This document shows positions 8,023 through 16,021 of a DNA stretch of 37,213 nt, one piece after another. Numbering within the stretch: position 1 is the first letter of the stretch; each line of letters begins with the position of its first letter. This DNA is from Weissella cibaria KACC 11862 (GTDB lineage Bacteria > Bacillota > Bacilli > Lactobacillales > Lactobacillaceae). The notes below the pieces were generated by a model that was not told where the DNA came from, ran no database searches, and saw nothing but the letters and a program-made list of their open reading frames with translations. A program made the translations under genes and the position numbers. The stretch covers positions 1 to 37,213 of the forward strand of contig NZ_AEKT01000032.1 of NCBI RefSeq assembly GCF_000193635.1, in the 5' to 3' direction.

Positions 8023-9561
8023 TTAACGATCCTCCCGATTTAAGGCTTGCATAATATCCCAAACCTTACCAAACTGTGCTTCATCAGTTAACAGGACCAA
8101 CTCATCGCCCACCCGCAGGATAAAATCACCATTGGGTAACTGTTCTTCCGCGCCCCGCCGAATTCGTTGAATAAGGACGCCTTTGGGCAATTGTAACTGA
8201 CGAACCTCCGCATCTTCCAGTGCACTCCCCGGTGCAACAACGATCGTCATTTCTTCGAGGCGTCCCCGTAATTTCGTCAGCTGATCGGATAAACGTAACC
8301 GGGCCAGCAAGGACTCATAGATGGGTTCACCACCCAAAAAGTCGACCACAAGATACGCAATCAACGCGACCATTGCCATGGCGACCAAATGACTCATCGA
8401 ACCAACCATTTCAGCAATCAGAACGATGGCCGTAAATGGGGCCTTAGAGATGCTGGCAAAATAGCCAGCCATCCCCAAAATCATCATGTCTAATACATAA
8501 GTTGGCTGCAGCCAGCCAAAGTACACCAATATTGCGCCATATAAGGCACCAGCAACAGCACCGAGTGTCAAAATAGGTAAGAAAATACCACCTGGGACCC
8601 CAGAACCAAAGGCTAAGGTTGAGTAAGCAAACCGAATCACTAAAATAAGAGCTAATAATCCAATTGAAGCGGTTGCTGTTGTTGGGTTCAAAATTAACCC
8701 GGCCCCACCACCAAGTAAGTGAGGCAACCAAATCCCGATTGGTAGCATTAATATAAAGACCACAATGAAGTGATAATGACGTGGTAGCCACGTTAACCCT
8801 GCAAATAACTTAGGCGCTGCCAACGTTGCCCGTTGGTAAACATAACCAAACAATCCGAGCAAAATCCCAAATAATGGCAACCACGCATAATCAAGCAAAG
8901 GTAGCGCATGCAAATTAGCCATGTGTAACACGGGTGTTAATCCAAACACGTTCACACTCACCATATCAGCCACAACGGCACTCGTTAAAGCACCCAACCA
9001 AACCAACATTGAAAAGGTCCGATAAACTTCCTCTACCACAAACAACGTACCAGCTACGGGTGCACCAAATGCTGCTGATAAACCAGCTGCTGCCCCCATT
9101 GCAATCATTAATTTCGTATCACGGGCGTCATACCCTCGCTTTTCACCATATAACTGCGCCACGGCAGATCCCAATTGAATGGATGGCCCTTCACGCCCCA
9201 ACATCGCACCAGATCCAATTGTGATTAAGCCCGCTGTGAACTTGCGCCAGAGCACAGAAAATGGATTAACCGTCATCTGACCGGCCAATTGTCCTTCAAC
9301 TTGTGGAATTCCCGATCCGTTGACATTTGGGTCGCCTTTGATAATTTGCCCCACCAAAACGGTCAAACCAATCATCCCAACGATTGTGCCAACTAACCAA
9401 ATTGGCCAGTTTGTAGCATGGCCAATTTGATGATAGATAAGGCGCCACTGTTCTAAAATGGCTTCCACTAGCCAGCGGAAAGCACTCACAACAACACCAA
9501 CTAATATTCCTACGATTACTGCACGACCGACAACAAGCAGTCTTGTGCGATCTATTTTCAT
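8023..9561 (-). CDS. ClC-type chloride/proton antiporter with C-terminal TrkA-C domain
   Basis: A 512-residue ClC family protein. The selectivity motifs are GSGIPQVEG (about residue 81), GREGPSIQLG with the gating glutamate, and GSGVPGGIFLP. The serine-containing GSGIP is the chloride-type signature and differs from the fluoride-specific CLC-F subgroup. A glutamate pair in FVVEEVYR matches the internal proton-transfer position. After the membrane domain (about residues 1-420) comes a soluble TrkA-C/RCK-C-like domain with the segment RVGDELVLLTDE, which often binds nucleotides or other ligands. It is the first gene of an operon with two fluoride channel genes, which suggests a shared role in anion or acid stress. 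Confidence 0.9.
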   Translation of the reverse strand: MKIDRTRLLVVGRAVIVGILVGVVVSAFRWLVEAILEQWRLIYHQIGHATNWPIWLVGTIVGMIGLTVLVGQIIKGDPNVNGSGIPQVEGQLAGQMTVNPFSVLWRKFTAGLITIGSGAMLGREGPSIQLGSAVAQLYGEKRGYDARDTKLMIAMGAAAGLSAAFGAPVAGTLFVVEEVYRTFSMLVWLGALTSAVVADMVSVNVFGLTPVLHMANLHALPLLDYAWLPLFGILLGLFGYVYQRATLAAPKLFAGLTWLPRHYHFIVVFILMLPIGIWLPHLLGGGAGLILNPTTATASIGLLALILVIRFAYSTLAFGSGVPGGIFLPILTLGAVAGALYGAILVYFGWLQPTYVLDMMILGMAGYFASISKAPFTAIVLIAEMVGSMSHLVAMAMVALIAYLVVDFLGGEPIYESLLARLRLSDQLTKLRGRLEEMTIVVAPGSALEDAEVRQLQLPKGVLIQRIRRGAEEQLPNGDFILRVGDELVLLTDEAQFGKVWDIMQALNREDR

Positions 9562-9653
9562 ACCATACCTCCAGCAAAAAACTCACCCTCTAATTTACCA
9601 CTTATTCAGTCATTTAGGAAAACATCAGGTTAAGTCTCTAACCAGCAACAAAA

Positions 9654-9685
9654 GAGGCTGGGACAGAAGTCTCTGTCTCAGCCTC
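9654..9685. terminator. GAGGCTGGGACAGA hairpin repeat, terminator of ABC operon
   Basis: Two 14-base arms (GAGGCTGGGACAGA and TCTGTCTCAGCCTC) enclose a four-base loop. On the minus strand TTTTGTTG follows, making it the terminator of the tryptophan ABC operon. The GAGGCTGGGACA core is a sequence I recall as recurring between genes in many Firmicutes, so it may be one copy of a dispersed repeat used as a terminator. Confidence 0.75.
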
Positions 9686-9717
9686 AAAAGCGTCTCTTGT
9701 CTCACTCTATTTGATTA

Positions 9718-10488
9718 TTAATAACGATTAAAGTATTCCAGCAAATCTGGCACCGTCAATTTCGCCTTATCCGCACCAGCAACATCTAACGATACTTTTC
9801 CAGCAGACATAATAATTAGTCGGTTACCATACTGAATGGCATCTTCAAGATGGTGTGTAATCATCAGCGCGGTTAATGCGTCTTCCCGAATTCGTTGGTC
9901 CGTGACGCGCATCAGTTGCTCACTGGTCTTGGGATCAAGCGCCGCCGTGTGCTCATCAAGCAACAATAACTCAGGTCGTAGCCTTGTCGCCATGAGAAAT
10001 GACAAGGCTTGCCGCTGTCCACCCGATAGGTCACCAGTCGCGACATGCAAACGTGCATCGAGTCCGTTTCCCATTGTTGCCGCAACCGTCGCAAACTCAG
10101 CCAATTTTTCTTTGGTCAGACCACGCCACTTTAGACGCCGTGACAGTCCTCGCCGTTCAGCAAACAATAAGTTCTCAGCAACCGTCATGCGGGGTGCCGT
10201 ACCAAGCTTAGGATCTTGAAACACCCGGGCCAAGAACTTCGTCCGTTGTGTTTCAGTTAGGCGCGTCACGTCTTGATCACCAAGATAAACATGACCGTCA
10301 GTTAACATCAGGGACCCTGCAATCACATTGAACAAGGTTGATTTACCCGCTCCGTTTGAACCCAACACCGTGACGAAATCACCTTCGTTAAGCGTCAATG
10401 AGACGTTATCTAAAATCGTCTTTTCTTCAGGTGTTCCTTGATTCACAACCACCGTTGCATTTTCTAATCTTAAACTTGTCTTAGTCAT
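9718..10488 (-). CDS. trpZ: ABC transporter ATPase, tryptophan-type importer
   Basis: A 256-residue ABC ATPase that energises the importer encoded upstream. It has Walker A GSNGAGKST (about residues 43-51), a Q-loop at FQDPKLGTAPRMTV, the signature LSGGQRQALS (about 154-163), Walker B ELLLLDEHTAALD, and the switch histidine in ITHHLEDA. It overlaps the permease gene by eight bases, the last in the order binding protein, permease, ATPase. This three-gene set matches the streptococcal trpXYZ type (PF04392 binding protein). The symbol follows that usage; the substrate is inferred from the leader and family. Confidence 0.88.
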   Translation of the reverse strand: MTKTSLRLENATVVVNQGTPEEKTILDNVSLTLNEGDFVTVLGSNGAGKSTLFNVIAGSLMLTDGHVYLGDQDVTRLTETQRTKFLARVFQDPKLGTAPRMTVAENLLFAERRGLSRRLKWRGLTKEKLAEFATVAATMGNGLDARLHVATGDLSGGQRQALSFLMATRLRPELLLLDEHTAALDPKTSEQLMRVTDQRIREDALTALMITHHLEDAIQYGNRLIIMSAGKVSLDVAGADKAKLTVPDLLEYFNRY

Positions 10489-11383
10489 GTGAGGCTACCC
10501 CCTTACGTAATACACTATCCAGTTTGAAGTACTTGCGTAGCTGTGGCAAAATCAATGCCAACCCAAGGACAACAGCACTAAAGAGATTCAAATCATTCGC
10601 GTTAAAGCCAAGATACAAAACGATGACCAAGACAAAACGATAAAGGACTGAACCAATCACAACCGTAATCAACCGGTCCGTCAGCGTCATTTGATCGGTA
10701 AAAATAACTTCACCAATGATAATAGAAGCCAACGCTACCACGATAACCCCAATTCCCATATTTACATCGGCAAATCCATTGTTTTGTGCGACTAAAGCAC
10801 CGCCAAGACCGATTAAGGCATTCGAGACCATCAACCCCATGATAGTCATATTATCCGTATTGACCCCTAACGAACGTGCCATTGCACGATTATCACCAGT
10901 CACAATAAACGCCTGCCCCAATTCCGTTTGCAAAAATGCCGCCGTGGCACCTGTCACCACAATGATAATGAGCAACCCCACCATAACCGTTGGAAAATTT
11001 TTAGGCAAAAAGTCTAAGAAAGGCGCCGTAAACAACGTTTCTTTCCCAAGTAGCGACCGGTTCGCTTGACCCATGACACGCAAATTAATCGAATAAATGG
11101 CAGTCATTGTTAAAATACCGGCTAGCAAAATAGGGACCTTACCCTTGGTATAGATCAAACCGGTCACCAGACCAGCTAACGCACCGGCTAACGCTGCTAT
11201 CAAACTAGCCAGCGCCGGGTTCATGCCATTTGCAATCAGCGTGACTGCCACTGCTGCCCCCAGTGGAAACGTTCCTTCAACCGTCATATCCGGAAAATCT
11301 AAAATTCGAAATGTTAAGAACAACCCAATGCCGAGTGTCGCCCACAATAACCCTTGCCCAATAGCTGAAACTAAAATGCTCAT
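10481..11383 (-). CDS. trpY: ABC transporter permease, tryptophan-type importer
   Basis: A 300-residue integral membrane protein with about eight to ten hydrophobic segments, resembling the branched-chain-amino-acid/ribose-type permeases (BPD_transp_2). The N-terminus (LLWATLGIGLFLTFRILDFPDMTVEG) and the segment VTGDNRAMARSLGVN are typical of permeases paired with PF04392 binding proteins. It starts 13 bases after the binding-protein gene and overlaps the ATPase gene. A single permease gene implies a homodimeric channel. Confidence 0.88.
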   Translation of the reverse strand: MSILVSAIGQGLLWATLGIGLFLTFRILDFPDMTVEGTFPLGAAVAVTLIANGMNPALASLIAALAGALAGLVTGLIYTKGKVPILLAGILTMTAIYSINLRVMGQANRSLLGKETLFTAPFLDFLPKNFPTVMVGLLIIIVVTGATAAFLQTELGQAFIVTGDNRAMARSLGVNTDNMTIMGLMVSNALIGLGGALVAQNNGFADVNMGIGVIVVALASIIIGEVIFTDQMTLTDRLITVVIGSVLYRFVLVIVLYLGFNANDLNLFSAVVLGLALILPQLRKYFKLDSVLRKGVASHD

Positions 11384-11396
11384 CTGTGTGCCCTCC

Positions 11397-12383
11397 CTAC
11401 TTTACAAGCTTCGCGTCTGTATACCCACGAGGTAATGTCAGACCCAGTTTATCTAATTGCGCTTTGTTCACGACTAATTCGCCAGCCTTGGTAAAATCAA
11501 CTGGCACTGACTTTGGGTCAGCCCCCTTCAAAATTTTGGCCACCATCTTGCCAGTCATGATACCTAATTTCGTTTGATTAATTGATTCAGCCGCAACACC
11601 ACCATCTGCCACCATCGTGTCAACCGTTGGGAAGACTGGTACCTTGGCCGCGTCCGTATTCTTAACAAGTGTCGTCATAGCCCCGGCAATGGTGTTATCC
11701 GTTGGAACAAATACGGCATCCACTTGATGGCCCGCCACCATTTGCAACGACGTTTGATTTAAATCGTTTGAAGAGGCAATGGTGTAGGTTTTAACCTTTA
11801 AGCCTGCCTGCTTAGCTAACGTGATCATCTTGCGCGCTTCAGTCGTCGCCGAGTCATCAGAAGAGGTATAAATCACCCCCAATGTCTTAAGACCTGGGAC
11901 AAATGCGCGCATCATCTTTAATTGTGCTGGCAAAGGGGCTTGATCAGACACGCCCGTCACATTACCACCTGGCTTTTGGTAACTCTTTACCAACTTAGCG
12001 CCAATCGGGTTTGTAGAAGCTGAAAACACCACCGGTTGCGTCTTGATTGAATTTGCCAATGCAACCGCGGCTGGAGTTGCAATCCCAACCGATACGGCAT
12101 CGTTGGCATCCGCAAATTTCGTCGCCATCGTTTTCAGATTAGACTGGTCGCCTTGTGCATTTTGGAAATCAATTTTAACGTCCTTACCAACGTGATAACC
12201 ACTCTCAGTCAGTCCAGTATGAATGCCTTTATTAATCGCATCCAAGGCCGGGTGAGACATAAATTGTAAAATCCCAACCGTTGGGACTTTCGCTGCCCGC
12301 TGCTCGCTAACAGACTCCTGCACACCGGCAGCCACTAAAACTGCCGCGAGTAGCCCTAACGCTACCATCACTTTCTTATTCAT
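11397..12383 (-). CDS. trpX: ABC transporter substrate-binding protein, tryptophan-type
   Basis: A 328-residue exported binding protein of the PF04392 family. The N-terminus has a basic start (MNKK) and a hydrophobic core, then the mature type I periplasmic-binding fold from VPTVGILQFMSHPALD onward. I see no lipobox cysteine; the signal region (LLAAVLVAAGVQES) lacks one, so the protein may stay anchored by its N-terminal segment. Family members next to this permease and ATPase type are annotated as tryptophan or tyrosine importers in streptococci. It is the first gene after a leader that contains a Trp-Trp peptide and two terminators, which supports tryptophan as substrate. Confidence 0.88.
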   Translation of the reverse strand: MNKKVMVALGLLAAVLVAAGVQESVSEQRAAKVPTVGILQFMSHPALDAINKGIHTGLTESGYHVGKDVKIDFQNAQGDQSNLKTMATKFADANDAVSVGIATPAAVALANSIKTQPVVFSASTNPIGAKLVKSYQKPGGNVTGVSDQAPLPAQLKMMRAFVPGLKTLGVIYTSSDDSATTEARKMITLAKQAGLKVKTYTIASSNDLNQTSLQMVAGHQVDAVFVPTDNTIAGAMTTLVKNTDAAKVPVFPTVDTMVADGGVAAESINQTKLGIMTGKMVAKILKGADPKSVPVDFTKAGELVVNKAQLDKLGLTLPRGYTDAKLVK

Positions 12384-12410
12384 ATCGCTATCCTCTTACT
12401 ATCATGACAA

Positions 12411-12453
12411 AATAAAACCGCAAAAGGGTCTCCTAGCAAACCCCTCTTGCGGT
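12411..12453 (-). terminator. Leader terminator 2 before the ABC binding-protein gene
   Basis: ACCGCAAGAGGGG and CCCTTTTGCGGT arms (12417-12453) pair over about twelve bases. On the minus strand TTTTATTTT follows. It is the last structure before the binding-protein gene and begins right after the T-run of leader terminator 1, so any transcript must pass two terminators in tandem. Confidence 0.85.
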
Positions 12454-12491
12454 AAAAAGAAAGGCCTGCGCGGTAACCCGTGCAGACCTTT
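12454..12491 (-). terminator. Leader terminator 1, probable attenuator
   Basis: AAAGGTCTGC and GCAGGCCTTT (12460-12469 with 12482-12491) form a ten-base-pair stem with one G-U pair. CGG/CCG pairs continue into the loop, and CTTTTT follows on the minus strand. Its 5' arm and loop (GCACGGGTT, 12475-12483) can instead pair with AGTCTGTGC at 12511-12519, which would break the terminator. Confidence 0.8.
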
Positions 12492-12573
12492 CGTTAACGG
12501 AAATCAGTCGGCACAGACTCAATACGCTCTAAAAGAGCACGTACCGAATCTGTTAATCAACAATTCGGACGCG

Positions 12574-12618
12574 TTAGCTGCGCCACCAACCATTTAATTG
12601 TGCCATTGCAATTTGCAT
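12574..12618 (-). CDS. Leader peptide with tandem Trp codons (MQIAMAQLNGWWRS)
   Basis: A 14-residue open frame with Trp at codons 11 and 12, next to the end. The ATG at 12618 is preceded by AGGTGG with eight bases spacing, better than most ribosome binding sites in this window. It starts roughly 30 bases after the predicted transcript start and lies wholly in the leader of a tryptophan-type importer. Trp is rare and two in a row in a short peptide is unlikely by chance, so I read it as a regulatory leader peptide like TrpL. It has no expected function as a free peptide. Confidence 0.7.
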   Translation of the reverse strand: MQIAMAQLNGWWRS

Positions 12619-12650
12619 CACTGTTTCCACCTAACTTTTATCTTGCAATT

Positions 12651-12679
12651 ATGATAGCATTTTAATTTTTTAAATGCAA
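12651..12679 (-). promoter_or_regulatory. Extended -10 promoter for the tryptophan leader and ABC operon
   Basis: On the minus strand TTGCAT (12674-12679) is followed after 17 bases by TATCAT (12651-12656) with a TG dinucleotide one base before it, an extended -10. The -35 starts right after the nrdF stop codon. No terminator separates nrdF from this promoter. Confidence 0.7.
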
Positions 12680-12680
12680 C

Positions 12681-13643
12681 CTAATCCAAACCAATGTTGT
12701 AATCGCCATCTTCCATGACTTCAACCTGTCCCAAACGATAACCATTTCCAACTTGTGAGAAGAAATCGTGATTAGATGTGGTCGTTGAAATACCATTCAT
12801 CACAATTGGATTAACATCTTCAGCACCATCTGGGAACAGCGGATCTTGCCCAAGATTCATCAACGCTTTGTTTGCGTTATAGCGTAGGAACGTCAACACT
12901 GATTCCGTCCAACCAATACCATCATACAAGTGCTTAGTATATTGTTCTTCATTGTTATAGAGATCTAGCAACAAATCATACATCCACATCTTCATTTCGC
13001 TTTGTTGGTCTTCTGTTAACTCATTGAATCCTAGTTGGAACTTGTAACCAATGTACGTACCGTGCACTGATTCGTCGCGCAAAATTAGCTTGATAATTTC
13101 CGCCACATTATTCAACTTGTTGTGACCCAAGTACCACAACGGTGTATAAAATCCTGAGTAGAATAAGAATGTTTCCAAGAATACCGAAGCAACCTTCTTT
13201 TGCAAATCATCCCCAGTTTGGTAGATTTGATTAATTCGTTGCGCCTTGTATTGTAGGAAATCATTGGTATTTGTCCATGAAAAAATTTCATCGATTTCAG
13301 CGGGCGTATTCAACGTTTCAAAAATTGATGAATATGACTTTGCGTGCACCGATTCCATGAACTCAATATTATTTAAAACTGCCTCTTCATGTTGCGTACG
13401 CACTGAACGCTTCAATGATGCCATACCATCTTGTGACTGCAACGTATCCAACAACGTTAATCCGCCAAACACGTGGCCGACAAGATAATGTTCCTCTTCA
13501 GTCATCTTACGCCAGTCATCCAAGTCGTTTGATAACGGAATACGTGTATCTAGCCAAAATTGTTCAGTTAATTTTTCCCATGTTGCTTTATCAATCGCAT
13601 CCTCAACTTCATTCCAGTTGATGGCAACGTATCCTTCAGTCAT
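12681..13643 (-). CDS. nrdF: Class Ib ribonucleotide reductase beta subunit NrdF
   Basis: A 320-residue NrdF, the radical-generating subunit of aerobic class Ib ribonucleotide reductase. The metal ligands are visible in order: the aspartate in GLTLLDTLQ, Glu and His in EFMESVHAKSYS (with the radical tyrosine in the same segment), Glu in ETFLFYSGFY, and Glu/His in RDESVHG. The length is typical. It lies 110 bases downstream of nrdE with a hairpin between, and has AGGGGA before the ATG. With NrdI present, a dimanganese-tyrosyl cofactor is expected from family knowledge. Confidence 0.97.
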   Translation of the reverse strand: MTEGYVAINWNEVEDAIDKATWEKLTEQFWLDTRIPLSNDLDDWRKMTEEEHYLVGHVFGGLTLLDTLQSQDGMASLKRSVRTQHEEAVLNNIEFMESVHAKSYSSIFETLNTPAEIDEIFSWTNTNDFLQYKAQRINQIYQTGDDLQKKVASVFLETFLFYSGFYTPLWYLGHNKLNNVAEIIKLILRDESVHGTYIGYKFQLGFNELTEDQQSEMKMWMYDLLLDLYNNEEQYTKHLYDGIGWTESVLTFLRYNANKALMNLGQDPLFPDGAEDVNPIVMNGISTTTSNHDFFSQVGNGYRLGQVEVMEDGDYNIGLD

Positions 13644-13669
13644 AACAATCCCCTATCACTTACACATTG

Positions 13670-13701
13670 AAACGGTCAGAGTTTTAAGACCCTGACCGTT
13701 T
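13670..13701. terminator. Hairpin between nrdE and nrdF
   Basis: AAACGGTCAG and CTGACCGTTT make a ten-base-pair perfect stem around a twelve-base loop. On the minus strand only TTTCAATG follows, so termination would be partial. It may set the alpha to beta subunit ratio or mark a processing site. Confidence 0.6.
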
Positions 13702-13753
13702 CTTAAATCATAGCTAGATTATACCAGCTTTTTGCTTATTATTTCACAATTCG

Positions 13754-15925
13754 CTAGATTGAGCAGCTTTCGCACTCATTCACCCCGAATTCTTCCATAT
13801 CGTCTGTATACGTTCGTACATAATAAATTGACTTAACGCCCTTGTGGTACGCGTACATCCGTAAAATATTTAAGTCACGGGTGGTCATTTTATCCGTCCG
13901 GCCGTTTTTCCATTCATACAAACCAGCTGGGATTGTCGAACGCATAAACAGCGTCAAGGCCATCCCCTGATCAATGTGCTGTTGCGCCGTTGCATATACG
14001 TCAATGACTTTACGCATATCCAAATTGTAGGCTGATTCATAATATGGCAACGTGTCCGTGCCAAGATATGGCGCTGGGTAATAAATCTTACCAATCTTCT
14101 TTTCTTGACGCTCTTCAATCTTGTTAATGATTGGGTGCAAAGATGCCGTTGAGTCATTCACGTATGAAATTGATCCCGTTGGTGCAATTGCCAACCGGTA
14201 AGCATTATACAGACCGTGCTTTTGCACAGATTCTTTTAGCATTGCCCAGTCATGCTTAGTTGGGAAGTGATGTTGTTCAAAAATTTCCTGAACCTTTGCC
14301 GTCTTTGGTGACCAGTCAGCCATCAAATACTTGTTAAAGTATGAACCATCCGCATAGGCAGACTTTTCAAATTCATAAAATGACTCGCCACGTTCCTTAG
14401 CAATCTTATTTGACGCCAACAAAGTATAGTAGTTCAGCATCAAGAAATACACGTTCGTAAAGTCCAATGCTTCTTCATCACCATAATACATGTGGTTTTT
14501 CGCAAAGAAAGCGTGCAAGCCCATGGCACCAAGTCCAACCGCGTGCAATTCACGATTACCATTTTGTACAGATGGCACAATATCCAAATCTGAATTATCA
14601 GATACGAACGTCAAGGCACGCATCATCGTTTCAACAGAACGGGCAAAGTCGGTTGTCGCCATCATATTCACGATGTTGGTTGATCCTAAGTTACAAGAAA
14701 CATCTGATCCCATCGTGACGTATTGTTGCTCATTATCAATCTCAGAAGCTTTTTGAACCTGCAAAATTTCTGAACACAAATTCGACGAAATCACTTTGCC
14801 GTGGATTGGATTGGCAGCATTGACCGTGTCAATGTTAATCACATATGGATAGCCTGACTCTTGTTGCATCTTAGAAATTTCATTTTCCAAGTCTCGCGCT
14901 CGAATCTTATACTTTTTAATCTTAGGGTTTGCAACCATGTTGTCGTATTCAGCCGTAATATCAATGTAGTTAAATGGCTCACCATATTCACGTTCAACAT
15001 CATAAGGTGAGAACAAAAACATATCCGCATTTGAGCGAATCAAGTCATAGAACTTATCTGGAACCGTCACCCCAAGCGACAACGTCTTCACGCGAACTTT
15101 CTCATCAGCGTTTTCTTTTTTAGTTGCCAAGAAACTCATGATATCCGGGTGGAAGACAGATAGGTAAGTCACCCCTGCGCCGTTACGTTGTCCCATCTGG
15201 TTTGAGTAAGAGAAAGAATCTTCCAACAACTTCATGACTGGTACAACCCCTGAAGCAGCATTACTAATGCCCTTAATTGGTGCACCAGCTTCACGCAAAT
15301 TTGAAAGGTTGATTCCGACCCCACCACCAATTTTTGACAGTTGCAGGGCTGAATTAATCACACGACCAATGGCATTCATATCATCCGTTGTTTGTAGGAT
15401 AAAACATGATACCAATTCACCACGTCGTGAACGACCGGCATTCAAAAATGATGGTGTTGCCGGTTGGTATCGTTGATGAACCATCTCATCAGCCAAATTC
15501 ATGGCCAATTCTTCATTACCGGCACCGTAGAACAACGCGTTCATCGCAATACGATCAATATAGTTTTCAACGTAATACTCACTATCGTTGGTCTTCACTG
15601 CATACTGTGCGTAAAACTTATACGCGGCCATGAATGACTTGAATTGGAAATCTTGTGCCTTTAAATAGTCATACAAGCGCGTTATGAAATTGAAACTGTA
15701 TTGTTGCAACATTTTTTGATCAACAAAATCATGTGCAATTAAATAATCAAAGCGATCACGTAAACTGTCAAACTGTAACGTGTTTGGCACGACGTTTTCA
15801 CGAATAAACGCGTCTAGTGCTTCCTTGTCTTTTCCAAGTTGGATACTGTTATCCTTTGGAATGTTTAATTCATTGTTCAGATCAAAGTATGATACTTTGT
15901 CTAAATCGAGCGTTCCTAGTGACAT
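13754..15925 (-). CDS. nrdE: Class Ib ribonucleotide reductase alpha subunit NrdE
   Basis: A 723-residue NrdE, which reduces ribonucleoside diphosphates to deoxyribonucleotides. Active-site elements include the cysteine in RGELVSCFIL, NLCSEIL with the cysteine that becomes the thiyl radical, SCNLGSTNI, and the late APTGSISY loop. The C-terminal tail ends in CESCSI, the redox pair recharged by NrdH. The N-terminus lacks the ATP-cone of class Ia enzymes, as expected for class Ib. AGGGGGA precedes the ATG. It stands between nrdH and nrdF in the usual nrdHEF order. Confidence 0.97.
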   Translation of the reverse strand: MSLGTLDLDKVSYFDLNNELNIPKDNSIQLGKDKEALDAFIRENVVPNTLQFDSLRDRFDYLIAHDFVDQKMLQQYSFNFITRLYDYLKAQDFQFKSFMAAYKFYAQYAVKTNDSEYYVENYIDRIAMNALFYGAGNEELAMNLADEMVHQRYQPATPSFLNAGRSRRGELVSCFILQTTDDMNAIGRVINSALQLSKIGGGVGINLSNLREAGAPIKGISNAASGVVPVMKLLEDSFSYSNQMGQRNGAGVTYLSVFHPDIMSFLATKKENADEKVRVKTLSLGVTVPDKFYDLIRSNADMFLFSPYDVEREYGEPFNYIDITAEYDNMVANPKIKKYKIRARDLENEISKMQQESGYPYVINIDTVNAANPIHGKVISSNLCSEILQVQKASEIDNEQQYVTMGSDVSCNLGSTNIVNMMATTDFARSVETMMRALTFVSDNSDLDIVPSVQNGNRELHAVGLGAMGLHAFFAKNHMYYGDEEALDFTNVYFLMLNYYTLLASNKIAKERGESFYEFEKSAYADGSYFNKYLMADWSPKTAKVQEIFEQHHFPTKHDWAMLKESVQKHGLYNAYRLAIAPTGSISYVNDSTASLHPIINKIEERQEKKIGKIYYPAPYLGTDTLPYYESAYNLDMRKVIDVYATAQQHIDQGMALTLFMRSTIPAGLYEWKNGRTDKMTTRDLNILRMYAYHKGVKSIYYVRTYTDDMEEFGVNECESCSI

Positions 15926-16021
15926 AAATTATTCCCCCTGTGCTACCGAACGTAAAGCGGAACCCGTTATGGCTGCACCGACGTTTGAGTAGCATGTGTG
16001 TACGACTAATGAAGCAGCTGT

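Larger units (their letters stand above)
12454..12618 (-). promoter_or_regulatory. Candidate tryptophan attenuator leader
   Basis: This 5' leader precedes the tryptophan-type ABC operon. It begins with a 14-codon peptide containing two adjacent Trp codons. Two local hairpins follow (12544-12568 and 12523-12543), then a segment at 12506-12519, then terminator 1. Two competing pairings can be drawn by eye. GGCGCAG, which overlaps the second Trp codon (12578-12584), pairs with CTGTGCC (12510-12516). Alternatively AGTCTGTGC (12511-12519) pairs with GCACGGGTT inside the terminator. Ribosome stalling at the Trp codons would block the first pairing and favour the second, giving read-through when tryptophan is scarce. 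The pairings are inference; energies were not computed. I looked for T-box signatures and found none convincing. Confidence 0.65.

Noticed and set aside
9562-9717. Fluoride riboswitch upstream of the ClC-FluC operon
   Set aside because: No GGNGAUGG-type consensus is visible; the region holds the GAGGCTGGGACAGA terminator hairpin and plain AT-rich sequence.
12411-12640. T-box riboswitch in front of the tryptophan-type ABC operon
   Set aside because: I looked for the AGGGTGGNACCGCG core. Only GGGTTACCGCG is present, lacking the UGGN loop, and no stem I with specifier loop was recognised. A covariance-model scan would settle it.
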